A stretch of 64,000 bases of DNA from Hydractinia symbiolongicarpus (GCF_029227915.1 NC_079876.1:31159828-31223827), one strand, 5' to 3'. Counted from the first letter of the stretch, positions 1 through 22,143 are shown. The notes: generated from the sequence alone by a model not told the origin. A program made the numbers and translations.

Positions 1-526
1 AATAGAATGCATCGCGATAGTGAAGATATGTTCAAAAGGGCTGATGGTGTAATGGATTATTCCACGGATAACGCTAAATATTAAACAAACTAGATAGCTA
101 AAAAAGAATTCTGGAGATGCCAACGCCTCCTCCAAAATAGAATATTTCGATTCAAAGTGGCGGGAGACGGACTAGAACATGAAACCGCTAATTTGAAAGA
201 TGCGACCGCTTCTTTGAAACATGCGACCGCTTATATTCAACTGTGGCGGATGAAGTAAGATATAGTTGTTCCAATCTGCCACGGTCGAAACAAGCTCGTC
301 TGGCTAAGCGAGTTATCGCATCGTCAAAACTAGTCAAGAAGAATGGGTGAACAGCACAATAAAAAATATTTTTTACATATGTACATCTTTTTTTAGATCC
401 TGTAATAATTTACAAATTTTTATAGTATTATTCAAATGTTTTGTTTCTCAAATTTTAATACCGCATAGTACAATCATTTCGTCCACAACGTGTAAAACAT
501 TCACCATACACCATATATTTATGCTT
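1..526. other. 3' flank of NASP, no gene seen
   Basis: No coding exon could be supported here. Positions 181-233 hold about three degenerate copies of a 24-bp unit containing GCGACCGCTT. The last NASP exon ends at 527, and 340-526 is probably its 3' untranslated region. Confidence 0.5.
454..459 (-). promoter_or_regulatory. candidate poly(A) signal of NASP
   Basis: ATTAAA on the minus strand, about 70 bases past the NASP stop codon. It is a common variant hexamer. No better AATAAA was seen nearby on this strand. Confidence 0.35.
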
Positions 527-3500
527 TTAGACTTCTGAGGGAGTAACTTTTTGTTCAGCATGAGAATTACCGTTAACATCAGAATGATTTGTTTCACATT
601 TCAACTTCTTTGGTTCGGATTTTTCTTCATCGTCCGACGGCCTCTAGCAAATAGAGACAAACTAAATTTTTTATCCTTGTGCAAAGCAGTTGTATTACGT
701 ACATTGTTTTTTAACGTTGTTTTTAAAACAAGGAGAGAGAAGGCAACAAATTCTTGCTCCGACAGACATTTGAAACATAATGGCCATCCATGTAACGTCT
801 ACTATACTTGTGATACCATGGACAGGTCGATTTAAAATCTTTGGGAAAATTGCCAGTTAGCTACAAAGTTTCATAACAATTGATTTTATTGCTATTGGTA
901 GCCCCATATCAAATAATGCTGCAATTTTTTTGCGTACCCAACCTTAGCGGTCGTAAGTCAATGATTAAGAAATTTCCTAACCAGATGCCTTATCGAATCG
1001 TTATTTTTTTTCGACAAAATGTTTTTCCTCACCTTGGCCGAACGAACTTTACTACTGATGTCATGAACCTATGAGAAGAATGAAGTTATAGAAACACACA
1101 GTAAAATTATGAAATTACATATATATTACATAATGCAAAATTAACAAACCTCCGCTGTAGCGATATTTTTCAGTTCCTCAAATCCTTTATCGAAACCATT
1201 CGACTAAGAAATGGAATAGAGGCAATACAACAAATAAAATTGGATTATTTTTTTTAATTTTTTCACACTTTCAAATTATTGACATGTCTAAACTTCGACT
1301 ATGTGGGCCATGTTGGGTTTGGACTATATCAAACAATAAAACTATTTGGCTTTAAGTCAATACGCTTGATGGAGCAGCGACAACGCCATACATAGTGAAC
1401 ACATAAAAACTTTTTTTCCAGTATTTTTTTTAAGTAGGCCTTTCATTCACACAGCAAAAGCTGTCGCCATTAATTTCGAAAACTTCCGTTACCACAGCAA
1501 AAACTCTTGTCATGTGGAAACTTACGTTAAGAGAGTCGAATACATTCTTTGTAGCTTCTTTTATCACTTGAGCTGATTTTTCAGCTTGTGCTTTCATATC
1601 CTCAGCATCTTCGATCTAAAAAAATTTCAACAAGATCAAAATCTAAATCTAAAAAGGTTCTTAATAAAACCCCAAAACAGAACAATATGGTTTACTACGC
1701 CTGTTTGGCCCTGGCATGACTTTTCCATATAAGGTTTTTCCATATAAAAGTGTGAAGACCCTTAATGACTTGAAATTCTGACATTTTGAGGGTTTGAAAT
1801 ACAAAATCAAAACAGAAAATCAGCGAGATAAATTATCAGCAAAATGGATTTTTATAAGAAGCATCCTTTTTGGGGACGTGCGTAAATATTTTTTAACGTC
1901 TACGGATTTTTTCTAAAAATATAAGGAGCGTTGTTAAAAGTACCGACAGTTTTAGCCTCACGCTTCATAACATTGTGTTTTTTTTATCAAAAGACGTTTA
2001 AAAGTTTGAAAATACTTTTGTCATGTTTTTTTTTTACCTTGGCCATCATATCTGACTTAATAAGTTCTTTTAATTCATCAATTTCTTTATTCCATTCTTC
2101 TTGTTCAGAAGTCGCTTTTTCTTTTCCTCCTTTATCTTCAGCAGCTTTCACTTTCTCTTCAAGGTTTGCCACACGTTTCTCAAGTAATTCCACAGCACAC
2201 TTGTACTGTTTAATGGCTTCATCGAATTGTTTATCGAACGATACAGACAAAGCTATATTATAGTGTACTTCTGCGAGTCTTCGATCAGTGGGATCATCTA
2301 AAACTTCTTTATAATATTCCAGACAGTCGGTAAAGTCGTTTTTCGCCTCCATATAATGTTCTAAATAAACAAAAATATACAAGCTCCTATAGCTAAAGAA
2401 AATCATTTGGATAAAAACCGTACCATAAGAATAAATTTTTGTGGACAGATTTAGCCTATTTCATTAGTTTATGGATTTTATCACATAAATAAAAAATGCT
2501 CTAATTGCACACCTGAAATAACACGCTAGCGTTTGTATCAAAAGACTGACACATGAATTAATGAGAAATGACACAATCTTGTTCAATATGAGAAAAAATT
2601 ATTGGTACTTTGTATTTCTCCAAGATTCTTAGAGGATCTTCTTAACAAATGGAATGGCCAACTAGCATCCAAAATTACCTGTTTCAAGGCTTATCTGCGC
2701 TAATCCATATTTTGCTTCTGCTAAAGTTAACTTAGCTTCTTTTTCCTTCTTACTTCCCATCTTTAACATCCTATAGAAGATTGAAAAATAGTGTTGTTTA
2801 ACATACACGACTGCACTTCACAGCTTTACGATCTAACATTTAGTGATCTGAGCCAAATTTTCTCACATTAATCAAATATGGGTAGAATGGAAAGTGCAGT
2901 TAAGTAGAGAAACGGGAACACCTTGCTAAGGGTTTGGGAGCTTAGAATTTTCCAAAAACTTTGGAATTGTCAGGACTTTGAACCCTATTCTATTTAAAGG
3001 GAATCCGACGTGATAAATTATTTCGGAAATTGCAAATATAAAAAGGATAAGTCCATATAAAGATTTAGAGAATTAATTATTCCGTATAAATTATATCATT
3101 TCGGCACCGTAAAAGCTTTCGATACCTGCATGGATTATATAAATATATGGGTTATACAAACAAACTACGAACATTTTTTAAAAATACCTGATACATATAA
3201 AAGCAGTCAATTCAAACATTTCCCAAGCAAGCTGCATATTCGACACATCTTCTTCTCCACTATCCTCCAATTTTGAATCTGCTTCTTCTTTTGTTTCCGT
3301 TGTTGAACTGGATTCTGTTATGCGAACAAAATCTTTACATTTTTTTGACAAGTAGTGATATTAGGAAAGGTGTCATTTTAGGTTAAAAATATGATTTGCA
3401 ACGTGAACACTCAATGGGAAAATAAAAACAAAAAACATACAGGTCTTTTTTAAAAGTGACTTTTTTTAAATGTATTTTTAAAGCATAAACAAAATATAAA

Positions 3501-6500
3501 AAGGGTTTATTATAATTAGTTAAGGATATAGGAAATGCCCATTACCCATTGTTAAGAATACTGTCTGTTATATTCTTGTGATATAAAAGCATGTGAAAGT
3601 ATATATTTTGTAAAAGTCAGATAAATTGATACTTTTACATGCTACCGAATAGGGTAATTTTTTCATAGAATAATGAACTAGGAAGATGTAAATAATTATC
3701 TAACCCCCTTTTTAGGGACTCTCCAGTTTAAAAGGTACAGCTATTCAAATCTACTTTACTTGAGTACTAAAATGGTGTCTTAGTTTTGCTATTTAAAGTC
3801 TAGTTCCAAATTGATACTTTTCGTTGCACTTTTTTACTCATTGTAATAGAATATTGACAAACCATCATTTTTAAAAAAGAAAACTTTTCAATATTTCACA
3901 TGGACTTAATTTCATGAATTTTCCCAAACCAGGGATATTCACGAAACCCACGTGAAATATAATCCACTATTTAAGAATCATAAGCTTTTCAACGATATAA
4001 CGATCATAAATTTGAAAAAAATAACGATTTGGGTATCTATAACCATTCCATTTTTTCAGAATTATTATTTGAAAGGTTGATTTTCCAGATTTCTCAGCTT
4101 GTTACACACACCTTGGTCGACACTGCACTTCATAAACTTGAAGTATAAATAATTCTACCTTTGGATTCATTTTTTGTTTTCGCTATCTCACTGCCATTCT
4201 CATTCTCGCTTTTACTTTGACCTTTCTCAGTGGTTACATTTTCATTCCCAGCATCCTTTGCGTCTTTATTAGAATGTTCATCTTTTGGTTTCTCAGTTTT
4301 TATTTCATCTTCTTGGTTTTCTTGCTCCGTCTCTCCATCTTCATCTTTAAAAAAAATTAACTCTTTTACTTGTAAAACAGAATCTGACAAATGGGTTGTT
4401 ATTTACAGTTCAAAAAGGTAGCAAATGCATATTTAACATGGCTTAATACTTTTTTTGCCCTTATTTTTTTATCAAACAAAAAAGTTAAAATATAGTTTAA
4501 ATTCTAATACGGTATAAAGAAGTTTAAAGGTACAAGGTTATAGTACATATCGAAATTGTACCAACCATCATTTACATCTTCTTCTTCTTCTTCATCGTCT
4601 TCTGGAGCTAAAAACAAACAAGAAACCTAAAATATTGTTTTTTATCAGAACATTGATCTGTATAAATTTTGGAAGGGTTTAAAATGTAAATCTTTCCCAA
4701 GCAGCCTCGTTATGATTACGTTACCACAATATAATATTTTTTTTGTAATAAAGTCGCATAACACCTTTCTGTCAGGAGTGTATTCCTTTAAAGATTATTT
4801 CTGCAGTACAACAATTATTAATTTACATGTATTCAATGATGTTTTATTTATTTAAAGGCCCTATATAGTTTTAATTGTTGAAAAATGATAACATAGATTG
4901 GAGATAACTTTAAAAGTTATTGTCTTTCTTTAACCACCTAACGAACTCGTTTTTTTCAAGGCTATTAAACTAGATTGTGAAAATATACTTAAATTAAAAA
5001 GTCATTTGGATTGTGTATTTTTTAACTTATTGTTCCAATATGATTTCGTAATTCCACATGGTTTGCAGCAAAAGGGCCACTGACGCCCACTTTTAGTCAT
5101 TCATAAATAATTCTTTGACCCTAAATTTTTTTAATTTTTCTTCTTCAAGTTCAAGAAAATTGTCTGGTATACAACAGTTGATAAAAAAAACTCTTTGCCT
5201 ACTGATTGACTGGATTATCTTTTCTTTGCAGAAATGCTAGCCCTCATTTAAGAATTTCTTTTATGCAGCTAAATCATCTGAGGTTCTTGTGCAAGGATAA
5301 AGTTCTTAAAAGCTTTTGCTAATTTAGTTAAATCGACTTTCAAGCCCGATAAAAATCATGGATGCACTCTGTTGCTAGAAATTTAAAAGGGGAAAAAGCA
5401 AGCTGAATTGAGTTGAAAAAATGGTGCTTATCTGCCTTAATTTGCACTACCTATGATTCAGTACAGGAATTGTCCTGTCTTTTTAGTTTAGGAAAACCAG
5501 CCAAAAATTTTTTTGCCTGCATAATAATTACCTTCTTTCATTCCAAGAACACCATTTTCCAATCGTGCCAGTTCCAATAATGTCTTTCCATAATAGAGAT
5601 AAGCCTCTGCACATTCATCTGCAGTCTGGCCATAGACATTTGCCCTATGAAAATTGAACAAAGGTTGAAATAAGCTTAAATAAAAGTTATAGGTTAGGGT
5701 GGTTGGGTGTGAATTAAATAGAGTTAAGGCGAGTGTAAAGGAAAAAAAATTGATTTTTTTTCGTTTTTTTTCCGTAAAATAAGGGCAAAATATACTACAG
5801 TTTTTAATTATGATTTTTTTTTCAAAAATTCCATCTGGATCTCTGTTTATTTTGTTTGTTTATGTTTACTCGCTAATAACGCTGTGATGATCTTTGTAAC
5901 ACTTTCTGTGCCCAAATGCGCATATTTCCTTCAAAACAAAAAAAATTTTGAAGAGCTGATATTTTTCTCACTTTCCAAAGAGAAGAATAGCACGCTTTAG
6001 AAATGGAAAACCTGTAAAGTGTAATTTCAATGCTGCAAGTAGCCGCATGTGAGTAAAACTTCAAAACTCTTTTTCTCAGTGTTTATTTTTTGATAAAATG
6101 GTATCTACAACTGAACTTTCTCTTACAAAACTAAATAACGTTTGTGTAGGAGAGCTGTTTTGAAATAAAGCTAAATAGTATATCTAAAAAGTTTTTTTTA
6201 TTTTTTTTGTAAAAACATGTATAAATTTTTTTTACAGCCGTCTGTGTAAAAAAAAACAAGTTGAAAAAGTAGCATTTGGAAGAATATGAAATAGTAAGAA
6301 AACTATAAAATTTTGAACAAAATAGTAAAACCCTTTTTAGATACAGCTCAGCTGGGAAGAATAGTCAAAAAATTTTGAAAAAAAATCCAGCCGTTTTGTA
6401 AGAGAAACATCAGTTAGGAGAGACTGGGGTAAATTTTGTATACACCTAAACCTCAAACGACCTTAATATTTTTCCAAAGAAATTATATCACTCAATTGAG

Positions 6501-9500
6501 AAAAATAAGAGCTTCCAAAATATCTACATATCATGTTATTAAAATGTTATTTAGAGATATTTGGATTATAAAAATCATGCGCACTTTCCTTTACACTCGC
6601 CTTAAATAAAACCCTTGTATGAATCACACATCCGAATGAAGTCAGCTAGTTAACAACATTACTCAAACACGCACCATAACTAACTGGATGCAATTCATCG
6701 TATCCTCACTAATTTCCAAAATGAAAGTTGGTGCAAATGTAAGATTTCTGTATCATTTTTTAAGTAAAAAAAATTAACAAAGAGGCTGTATTATAATAGT
6801 CTTTAAACTTACAGTTTTTCACACAATCCAACAAAACAATCCAGAGCAACTTGGTATTCACCACAAATAAGATGTCGTTTTCCTGCAGACATTAATTCTT
6901 GCAAAGTCTTTACATCTTCTTCACTGAAAAAAGGTTTTGAGAAGTGTTATTATCAGTCTTTAGCAGCCCAAAGCAGCTACAAAAAAGTACAAAACATACA
7001 CAATAAATATCACTTGCACTTGATCATCAAGATGATTGATTTTTTACAATTCAATAACTGGAGTTCTGGATTAAGGAATTATAATAACGGGGGAAAGAAG
7101 ACTTTTAAAAAAACATTGTTCAAAATCTGAGCATATGGTAAGACCATTTTTAGTAGTAGAACTAGAGCAACTGAAGAAAATGAGATTAATCAGGGCAGGA
7201 ATGTTGTGCAATCGCAAGCACACAGGCCATGTTTGAATGTTCCTGTACGATCATCGTACAACAAAAAAACACTAAACACCTAAGGCATGCGCTAATTGCA
7301 CACCAAAATAAATAATATTCTGTTCAATGAAGGTGTAGTGATTTAATTTTTTTCTTCACTAAATGACATGAATGATTAATGCAAATAATTAAATTGAAAT
7401 TTGTGTGGCTTTTAAAATAAAATTGTTTCAATGACCTGCAAAAAAAACAGGTGCTTTGCAAAATACACAAGCATGCTTATTTAGAGCAGGTGTTTTATTG
7501 GTTTTCCATTCATTACTTTATCCACCTCAAGGTATGTTTGATATTCGATATTTAGTAATCGAAATTGTGAAGTCTTCCTTAAACAGTGCTGTTGAGAGTT
7601 TATAGCACTTTAACAACTTTGCTTCTGATTAGTGTTGGAGTATGAAGCACACCACCATGAAAGACACCATGATAATCTTTGGAAACAACACTACTTGGAC
7701 AAAGTTAGAAAAAAGGAAATACTCGAAGCTGCAGTGGAAAAGTAGATGTTGAAACATAGGACAACAAAACTTGCAGATAACTCCCCCAGAGAAAGCACCC
7801 CAAGTTACTGTAGCAATCTCTGATGAAAGCGATGAGAGTGAAAACAATGATGATAATATGAGTCATGATAGCTTAAGTGATTGTTAGCATAATGACAACA
7901 CTTTTTTTATGACAAGGAATAAGTTGTAAATTATTTATTTTTAAGGCTACTTGCTTGTTTTTGAGAGTTATGCAACTAGAGATGTTCTTGTATTGCTTTT
8001 AAAATTATACAGAATACACTAATATTGTTTTAAAGTTATACAGCAAGTTATACTTGCGCTGTTTAGAAATTGATAGCAAGTTATTCTCCTCCCACTTGAT
8101 ATAATAACAAAACTGAAAAGTTATTTAGTGTTCTTTTAATGTTTTTTGCACAGTCTTCATCACTTTTTTTGTTTGAGTTAAAAAAAATTACGGTATAAAT
8201 TTTTCTTAAAAAAAAATGAATAATGAAAGCATCACACATATATTTGCAACAAAGGCCTCGTCAGAATGGCACTACTCGCAAGTAAATCTTTAAAAATATG
8301 TATCATGTTTCTCATGAGTTATATTAAATAAAAACATAAGACAATAATTTTATTTCACCATTAATTTTTTTTTTAATTTAGTTGCTCTTTTTAATAAATT
8401 TTATATTTTTTAATAAAGTTGATCTTTCTCTCTTAGTTCTTTAAATGCTCTTGCTACTTTTCTTATATGAAATCACTTCCAGCATGTTCTTTCGCAAGCA
8501 CGAGTCAGCATGATATTTAATTATAGTTATTGTAATCAATTACTTTATAACTCAGACAACAATCTGTATAATTTTAAAATATTGCCATAGAAACAGGTCA
8601 CAAAGCTTGCTTTCTTTTTGTTTTTGGGGGATGTTTTAAGATCGAAGCAACAATAATAACGTGAGGGAATTTTTTTATTAAAAAAAAACAGTTTAATGTA
8701 TAATAAATTTTTTATAAAAAATGTAAAAAAATATATATATTTACATCTAAAACCATATTAACAAAAAGTTATTAACTAAAGAGTTTTATAAGTGTAACAT
8801 GCACGTTTTATAATTTTTCTTCGTGCTGTTGCTACGTCGCATAAATTTTTTTTTCAAAGATAACGAATAATGAACGCATCGCACAATTTACTTTTGTCGC
8901 AACAAATCACACGTTTTTCAAAACATGCTAAAATTACTGTTGTTGTATGTGAGTTAAATTAAAAATTATGCCGTGCGTACATTGCACGCCTCACAATGAA
9001 TGAAGAGTATCATGACGTTCGAATCGCACGCCAGCATTTTTCTTCTTGACAAGGCCTGCAACAAATTACCTGCTTTTAAAACATCGCAAAATTGGTGTTA
9101 TTCTATGTGAGTTCTATGATTACCTCGAGAAAAAAAATGGAACAAAAATTTAGATACCGTAAGCAAAAGAAAAAGGGAGAAGGGAAATTTTGAATCTAGA
9201 AAATTAGATATATTTGAATCAGATTAACATGATAAAAGATTATTATCAAAGTCACCTAAAAAGACTTATTGGGAGTCACAAAAAAATGATTAAAATTTTG
9301 TAAAATGCTGAATTTAAGTAAAAAGGATGTCTGTAAATTAACCAATTATAACTCTTACTCTTAGGTTGATTTTCTCATTGAATTAACTTATATCCGAGAA
9401 AATGTAAGTCTTAGGGGCTTTCTAAAAAAATTTGGGCCCTGTTTGCGGAATATCGCCGCTAAGATTCAAACCCCCTCCCCCTGATTTTAGCGGATTTCCG

Positions 9501-10205
9501 TCTGTGAAATACACATATTTGAATAAATCTTGGAAGGCTCAGGGGTGTGTTCTGTAGATAAAAGTTATCGGAATTGATGACAAGACAAATTATGCTCACG
9601 AACGACGAAGAATTTTCAGGCCACAAACACATTTTTTTAATTTCTTATTCCTTAGCGGGTTTTTTTTTAAGCTTCAGACTCCCTTCCCCCCTTAGCGACG
9701 ATACCCCACAACAGGGCCCAAAACTTTTTTTTTGGAAGCCCCCCTTAACATACAAAATTATTATGCTTTTTTGAGATAAACAAGAAGAGAGCACTGCCTT
9801 TACTGCTAGCGACGTTATTTAAATGCCAAAAAACAGTTTTAGAAATGGTTTCACAAGTTTTGGAAATCCTTAACTAATTTGCTGAATTCTTGAGTGTTTA
9901 TTTGCTGAACAAAAACACCAGGTATTTGTGATGCATCACAAGTACCTAGAGGACATCGTTGTCCTCCTGGTGGTGGCCCTGACTGGTAAAAATGTTTAGT
10001 TTCTTTTTCCTTCTTAATCGAAATATTATCCCTGACTGCCACAATGTCTGTTTATGAATTATTGGGAGATCCGGGGAATAACGTGGGTGACACAGTGGCA
10101 ACCCTTACCGCATAGTTTATTTTTAAGCTAATAAAATTTCACTCGTCGTTACCTTGGTTCTGGTTTTGAAGATGATGGCTTTTCTTCTATAACTTCCTGG
10201 ACCAT
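527..10205 (-). CDS. NASP: NASP-type histone H3-H4 chaperone (SHNi-TPR protein)
   Basis: Twelve GT-AG exons on the minus strand: 10153-10205, 6813-6923, 5532-5644, 4566-4607, 4159-4344, 3188-3314, 2679-2770, 2038-2360, 1526-1615, 1150-1203, 1033-1068, 527-643. They join in consistent phases to 447 codons plus a stop. The start [13 protein letters not shown] is the only in-frame ATG before the first TPR. Residues about 20-92 form TPR1 and its partner ([18 protein letters not shown], then [21 protein letters not shown], which matches NASP closely). Residues about 95-195 are the acidic, Glu/Lys-rich insertion that interrupts the TPRs in this family. Residues about 200-350 carry the remaining TPRs ([31 protein letters not shown]) and a coiled coil. 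The C-terminus has [18 protein letters not shown] and PKKLK, a likely nuclear signal. Known family role: binding and storing soluble H3-H4 in the nucleus. One exon is only 36 nt. Intron 1 is 3.2 kb and holds repeats. At 447 residues it is nearer the short (somatic) NASP form than the long testis form. Confidence 0.93.
5724..6605. mobile_element. TTAA-flanked MITE with 17-bp perfect inverted ends, in NASP intron 2
   Basis: The element is bounded by TTAA at 5724-5727 and 6602-6605. The ends GGCGAGTGTAAAGGAAA (5728-5744) and TTTCCTTTACACTCGCC (6585-6601) are perfect inverted repeats. The 882 bp contain no transposase reading frame. TTAA target duplication is typical of piggyBac-class transposases, so a non-autonomous element mobilised in trans is the likely identity. 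The GG start differs from the usual piggyBac CCC start, so the superfamily is an inference. Confidence 0.7.
7640..7890 (+). pseudogene. decayed coding remnant in NASP intron 1
   Basis: Coding-like text is spread over shifting frames. One frame gives [20 protein letters not shown] followed by a stop. Another gives [17 protein letters not shown] third ends [19 protein letters not shown] and an acidic tail with a stop near 7887. No single frame is open, so this looks like a broken gene or transposon 3' end. The family was not recognised. Confidence 0.3.
8860..9125. repeat. two diverged local repeats in NASP intron 1
   Basis: About 8870-8965 and 9015-9120 share ordered blocks: an ATCGCAC segment, GCAACAAAT, a TTTTAAAACAT/TTTTCAAAACAT block, AAAATT, then CTATGTGAGTT/GTATGTGAGTTA. 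A weaker third relative may lie near 8220-8330. The rest of intron 1 (6924-10152) shows nothing else coding except the separate entries here. Confidence 0.35.
9409..9749. mobile_element. foldback MITE in NASP intron 1
   Basis: The left end, from TTAGGGGCTTTC through TTTGGGCCCTGTTTGCGG and ATCGCCGCTAAG, is matched in inverted orientation by the right end (CTTAGCGACGAT, CAACAGGGCCCAAAA, GGAAGCCCCCCTTAA). The imperfect inverted arms are about 60 bp with an internal spacer of about 220 bp. No transposase reading frame is present. Confidence 0.7.
9851..9982 (-). CDS. orphan 43-codon terminal-exon-like frame in NASP intron 1
   Basis: On the minus strand an acceptor (TTTTTACCAG) precedes an open frame starting [20 protein letters not shown] and ending [12 protein letters not shown] with a TGA stop. 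The composition (Pro/Gly start, two Cys, amphipathic end) looks protein-like, but I do not recognise the family. NASP exon 1 ends in phase 2 while this frame needs phase 0, so it does not splice to NASP exon 1 in frame. It may be a decayed exon, the end of an unrecognised gene, or chance. Confidence 0.25.
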   Translation of the reverse strand, partial: SGPPPGGQRCPLGTCDASQIPGVFVQQINTQEFSKLVKDFQNL

Positions 10206-11995
10206 GATTTATCTTATGTTAATACTTCAAAAAGTTAAGCAGTACTTTCATTCAACAACTCAGAGTATAAATTTACTTTCCCGCGTTCTTGAATAAGGTT
10301 TAACCATTACGTCACAGGTAAACCAATAACCAATAGGATTAATAGCTGCGTATGTCTTCTTTGGATGCGAAAACTACAATAGAGCCTAAAAAACATAAAC
10401 AGAGGCCTCCGGGAAACAAACTTTTTGTGTACGTGCGGCCGGATTTGGTTTGGACTTGCCTTGACACTAAACACAAAGCAACACTTCAACTCATTAGTAT
10501 CAATATGCTTTAAAGATTTTTTTCTTGACAGTTAGCCTATGGAATAGTAGAATTACTTTCCCCTTTTTTGTACGCTAGTTAGCCAGATAGGAGAAAAAAT
10601 GGCGCTTTTTTTTCTGTACTTCCTTGTATTGCTTATTGACGTTTTTGATATAGATTTAAAGTAAGGGAACCTAAACAGATGTATGTTAAGGAACACTCTT
10701 GTTGGAAAATCTGTGGCCTAATGACAATTTTTTTTCACAAGAAAGTCATTTTTTTTCTTGATGAGCAAATGTGTGGTACCATCCCCCTGGTAGCTAGCTA
10801 TAGCTATACTTTGATCACATTCAGTCAGGGTAGGTTGATCAGAAAGTTGTTAAAGCAGGAATAAGAATATAATTAATAATTATATACTGCCTTTTAGAAA
10901 TTCTAACCTGTAACTTAGTTTTCAAATTTAATTTATCTTTCAGAGCCACATTAACAACTATCTAAACACATAGCGTACAGAGGTTCTATTTCGCCATAGG
11001 TAGAATTTCGCCAGGAATAAGTAAATTCTGTTCATGCCACAGTTTATGGATTTATCTTTAATAAAATACAAGGTTTGGATAAGCGAAGCAAACTTCTGTG
11101 GACAGCTACACCATATCTTTCCCAGACTCGTGATTCGTTAATCCTTTTTTTCCTCGTGACTAGTACAACTTCGCCATACTTCATTTTGATAGATTAAGGA
11201 GATATACTTTGTAAACCCAATTTTTTTTATCTAGGCCCATCACAAGGGACTTAGAGAATAGTATTAAGCTGAGTTACATAGATTACCCAGAATATCTTGT
11301 TTCTTTTTCACAGTTAAAAACTTAAATGATTAATGGTAAAGCACAACATAATGAGGACCATGAGTGTTACAATGTTAGATAATGGAGAGCATGATGTAAC
11401 TTTAACAATAGACTGCGCCCTACATACTTAATTACTTGATGAGATTTTTCTACTTTTACAGTATGGTAGAGACCAGCAATCCCTCAGCACTCTTCTGTTA
11501 TGTTTCTTGTGAATCATTATCATTGTAAGATTGTTTTGACATCTGCTAGCACTGCCATATGGGAGGTGTGGATGGTCATCAAGAGTATCCAAATACATGT
11601 CCAATGTAGTTTTAAAGGAGTTTGTAATTGTATCAGTGATAATTTTTCTGTCTCTTGTCTCTTGGCACATATGGATTTGCAGTAACTTAACAAACGTCTG
11701 TGTCTATTGATGTGTTCAATATATAGGCATCTTTTTCATCATTTTCTAAGGATAAATAATCAGTATCTGTCCCATTTGAATTTCTTATGAATTTAGAACA
11801 CTTTTATGGGAACTTAGTATGTGAAATTATAGTATTCCGGAATTTTTTTATATAAATTCATACAAATTTTGTAGATGACCCTCTTGTGTTTACCATCCTT
11901 GATTCCCTGTTGTGTGACAGTAGGACAGTATTTGTCAATTTGGTTTATTTCTTTCCACAACTGCTATTAACTATTTAATATTTCATCAAGCAAAA
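10206..11995. promoter_or_regulatory. bidirectional upstream region between NASP and PGM1
   Basis: The two start codons face away from each other across 1.8 kb, so both promoters should lie here. No convincing TATA box or named regulatory motif was identified. On the minus strand 11428-11670 is an open frame containing DRKIITDTITNSFKTTLDMY. This may be a transposon fragment, but it has no recognised domain. Confidence 0.5.
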
Positions 11996-20444
<8,449 letters not shown>

Positions 20445-21044
20445 ATAGCATTTTACAAGTGTAGAAATGTTTACATAATTTGTTTTTATATTATCGTATT
20501 ATTACGTCTTTATCTGGTGCATCGTGTTTTAACTAGTTCCCAGGACTCTGTCCTTGTTTTTATTTGTAACTTGTCTCCAGCTCTCTACCTGTGTGTGTAT
20601 TTTGTTTCTGTTTGTTTTGTTTTTGCGTGTTTCCGTAGTATACCCCGTGTAAATTCCTACTTGTTTACCAGACCTGTGTAGTAAGTTTGTGTCTGTTGTC
20701 AGCGTCCTGGGAACGATATTGTAAGTAAACAATCATAAATTTAACTCACTCAGATTTAATTTGAATTCATTTTTTCTTACATTAAATTAAATTTATATCA
20801 AGAATGAAATTGTTTTTATTGCGTTCAGCTTACAGTCCGTAATCATTGATTGAAAGTTTCGACCCTTGTGAAGTCTAGTTGTGTCTTAACTTCCACTCGA
20901 GACATAACACATATAAATTTTGGCGATGGTTCACACGAGACATAAGCATGGACAAAATTTATACGTGATAGGGAAATTAACTAACGAATGGATAATTAGT
21001 TTTCATATATTAGATCCACTTATTCGCAGAATTATGGTTTAATT

Positions 21045-21140
21045 CACCCTCGTCCCCAGGGATTTTTGCCTTCTTGATATGAGGGTTGACGTCGTCTACT
21101 CTCATATCAAAAAGACAAAAAAAACCTGGGGACGAGGGTG
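21045..21140. mobile_element. 96-bp foldback element with CCTCGTCCCCAGG ends
   Basis: CACCCTCGTCCCCAGG at 21045-21060 is the exact reverse complement of the segment ending at 21140. Further in, CTTGATATGAG pairs with CTCATATCAA. The core CCTCGTCCCCAGGG recurs at about 56307, and its inverted form CCCTGGGGGCGAGG occurs at about 32825-32838, so this is a dispersed family. Confidence 0.75.
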
Positions 21141-22137
21141 GGTTTATTTAAATTTTCAAATTCTTTATTCGCGAAAGAACATCCAGCAGAACTGTGCATC
21201 GCTGAACAACGAACTCAAACAACCAAGCAACTTCTTTTCATTCCCCAATTTGTAATATATTGATGTCATAAGTTATCGCGAGTCGCCTTTTTGTTGGTTT
21301 CCAATGACTTTCTGTTCCTGATTTTCTTTCGTTGATGTAAAGCTGTTTGCCCAAACGTATATCGTAGTCACACGTGTTAAACGCAAAAAATAAGTTTTTT
21401 CGGCGAATTTAAATACATTTATATACAAGTATAAATAAAACCAACTCAAGTTCCATATTGTATTTTACAATAAAATACGCAGTGCGTTTTCTAAAAAGTT
21501 ATTCTAAAAAATTAGATATATGACTTTATTAGACGTTATGAAGGCTTCACGTGCAAAATTAAAAAGAATCGCTTGGAATCAATAAATTTAGGATATTGGA
21601 TAATTACCACTGGTCAGTGAAAACATTTCGTTACGTAAAACCATCTTACGAAACAAAGCTTTGAGGTTATTTGCAAAAATAAATACAAAACAACAGGGAA
21701 ATAGTAACAGATGGCATCACAGTGTAAACTGTGCTTTATGCTAAAAACTAAACATTGGGCAAACTTGTTTCACTTGTGCTTAAGAAATAGTTTGCTCCTA
21801 CACTACATATATTATACAAGAAAATTTGTTAAAGTAAAAAAAAAATTGGTAAATATAAAAGAAAATTAAAAAATCATATGCTAAATAAATTAAAATGATA
21901 TTAAAACATTAAAACTTGCGCTAAATTTTATACGCGCAAATAGATTTCTTTAAGCTGCGAGAAAATGAATACGAGCAAAAATTAGTACGAAAAAGTTAAC
22001 TTTATGAATTCATAATAAGAAAAGATTTTGGTAAAACTTTTAGAAGATACACCTAAAGAAATTTAAAATAAAAATTCCCCTCAAAAAATTGATTACAACG
22101 CTACCTGGTTTCCATGCCACCATAACTTGAAAAATTC

Positions 22138-22143
22138 TTTTAA
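22138..22143 (-). promoter_or_regulatory. candidate poly(A) signal of the EML gene
   Basis: ATTAAA on the minus strand, about 85 bases past the EML stop codon at 22228-22230. Confidence 0.4.
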
